Below are positions 5,108-5,462 of a DNA stretch of 5,462 bases, piece by piece (the stretch's first letter is position 1; each line of letters opens with the position of its first letter). The DNA is taken from contig JBAZZY010000053.1 in the NCBI GenBank assembly GCA_041658565.1, positions 1-5,462 on the forward strand. The letters are read 5' to 3'. This stretch comes from Actinomycetota bacterium. GTDB taxonomy: Bacteria; Actinomycetota; AC-67. Under the pieces are notes generated by a model, which was given only the letters and a program-made list of their open reading frames with translations, was not told the origin of the DNA and ran no database searches. Position numbers and translations under genes: made by a program.

Positions 5108-5462
5108 GCGGCATCAGAATCAACGACGCGCAGATCGCGCAGGCCATTGGCGTCTTGCAGCGGTATCACGTAGAGGAGATGGCCGATGCCAGAGCCGAGC
5201 TTTCCGGGCTGTGGGGATTCGTTCTCGGCAGATCCACCCTCTCGCACGCGTTCAAATTGCGAGGTCTCCCGCTCCCGTCGTCGTACCTGCTGCCGCGCAG
5301 GACTGCGGCTGTTCGCTTTGCAGCGCCCACGGCTGGACACGTACCGCCTGCCGAACGTGTGGGAGATTTGCGAAGCGATGAGTCTGGTTGTGGCGCGCGG
5401 CATGCGGATCTGAATACCGATATGCAGCACCGGATAAACCCGGCGCAAGTGTCTGGGAATCC
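5104..5462 (+). CDS. Phage protein of unknown function, open at the window edge; 3' half doubtful
   Basis: The ATG at 5104 overlaps the stop of the metallopeptidase-like gene as ATGA, and GAGG at 5095-5098 supports it. The frame stays open to the window edge (119 codons). Residues about 1-62 look coding: third codon positions are mostly G or C, there is a helix (NDAQIAQAIGVLQRYHVEEM), and GRSTLSHAFKLRGLPLPSSY at about 43-62 loosely resembles a helix-turn-helix. After about position 5290 the third positions in this frame are G or C in fewer than half the codons by hand count, while the frame one base later becomes G/C-rich there and ends at TGA 5411-5413. So the real product may be a fusion of about 103 residues across a frameshift, or the gene may overlap a second one. 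I cannot assign a function. Confidence 0.5.
   Translation, partial: MSGIRINDAQIAQAIGVLQRYHVEEMADARAELSGLWGFVLGRSTLSHAFKLRGLPLPSSYLLPRRTAAVRFAAPTAGHVPPAERVGDLRSDESGCGARHADLNTDMQHRINPAQVSGN
5174..5178 (+). promoter_or_regulatory. Shine-Dalgarno site AGGAG for a possible overlapping gene
   Basis: AGGAG ends 7 bases before the ATG at 5186, which opens a different frame from the gene at 5104. It is the main argument that 5186-5413 is a separate gene and not only a frameshifted tail. Confidence 0.4.
5186..5413 (+). CDS. Possible overlapping gene, or the shifted 3' part of the gene at 5104
   Basis: The frame runs 75 codons from an ATG with a well-placed AGGAG. The first 35 codons are rich in Ser, Arg and Pro and look like a shadow of the frame at 5104. 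The last 40 codons look like real coding sequence: about four fifths of third positions are G or C by hand count, and the peptide LDTYRLPNVWEICEAMSLVV is a natural-looking amphipathic helix. Two readings fit. Either this is a separate small protein that overlaps its neighbour, or only its 3' part is translated, as the end of the 5104 gene after a +1 shift near 5280-5295. The family is not recognised. The stop at 5411-5413 leaves 49 bases to the edge, where I see no further gene that can be supported. Confidence 0.4.
   Translation: MPEPSFPGCGDSFSADPPSRTRSNCEVSRSRRRTCCRAGLRLFALQRPRLDTYRLPNVWEICEAMSLVVARGMRI

Overview
The window reads as a densely packed, one-direction segment of a tailed double-stranded DNA phage or prophage with a high-GC genome. 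All supported genes lie on the + strand, most neighbours overlap or are separated by only a few bases, and there is no tRNA, rRNA, IS element or CRISPR array. A putative lipoprotein next to very small membrane proteins suggests, but does not prove, a Gram-negative high-GC host. The host cannot be named from the sequence alone.

Layout. Positions 2-466 hold the 3' end of a small phage structural-type protein. Positions 470-2638 hold a 722-residue, unusually cysteine-rich protein that looks like a parallel beta-helix tailspike or tail fibre. Positions 2676-3937 hold a run of four membrane-associated small proteins: a holin-like protein with two hydrophobic helices, a coiled-coil protein with a C-terminal membrane anchor, a 30-residue single-span peptide, and an 83-residue predicted lipoprotein. 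Their position just after the tail genes fits a host-lysis cassette, but no recognisable endolysin is present in the window. Positions 3939-5462 hold small accessory genes: an unrecognised 100-residue protein, a helical protein with a MazG-like acidic motif, a 50-residue SAP/HeH-like mini protein, a small HExxH metallopeptidase-like protein, and a last gene that runs toward the window edge.

Two areas need most care. First, the 30-residue gene at 3597-3689 is easy to miss; it links the coiled-coil membrane protein to the lipoprotein by stop/start overlaps. Second, near 5280-5295 the coding signal appears to move from one + frame to another, so the last gene may be frameshifted or may be two overlapping genes.

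The chain of ATGA, GTGA and TGATG overlaps suggests that 3043-3937 and 3939-5107 and beyond are translated as coupled units on long transcripts. No convincing promoter or rho-independent terminator was seen.
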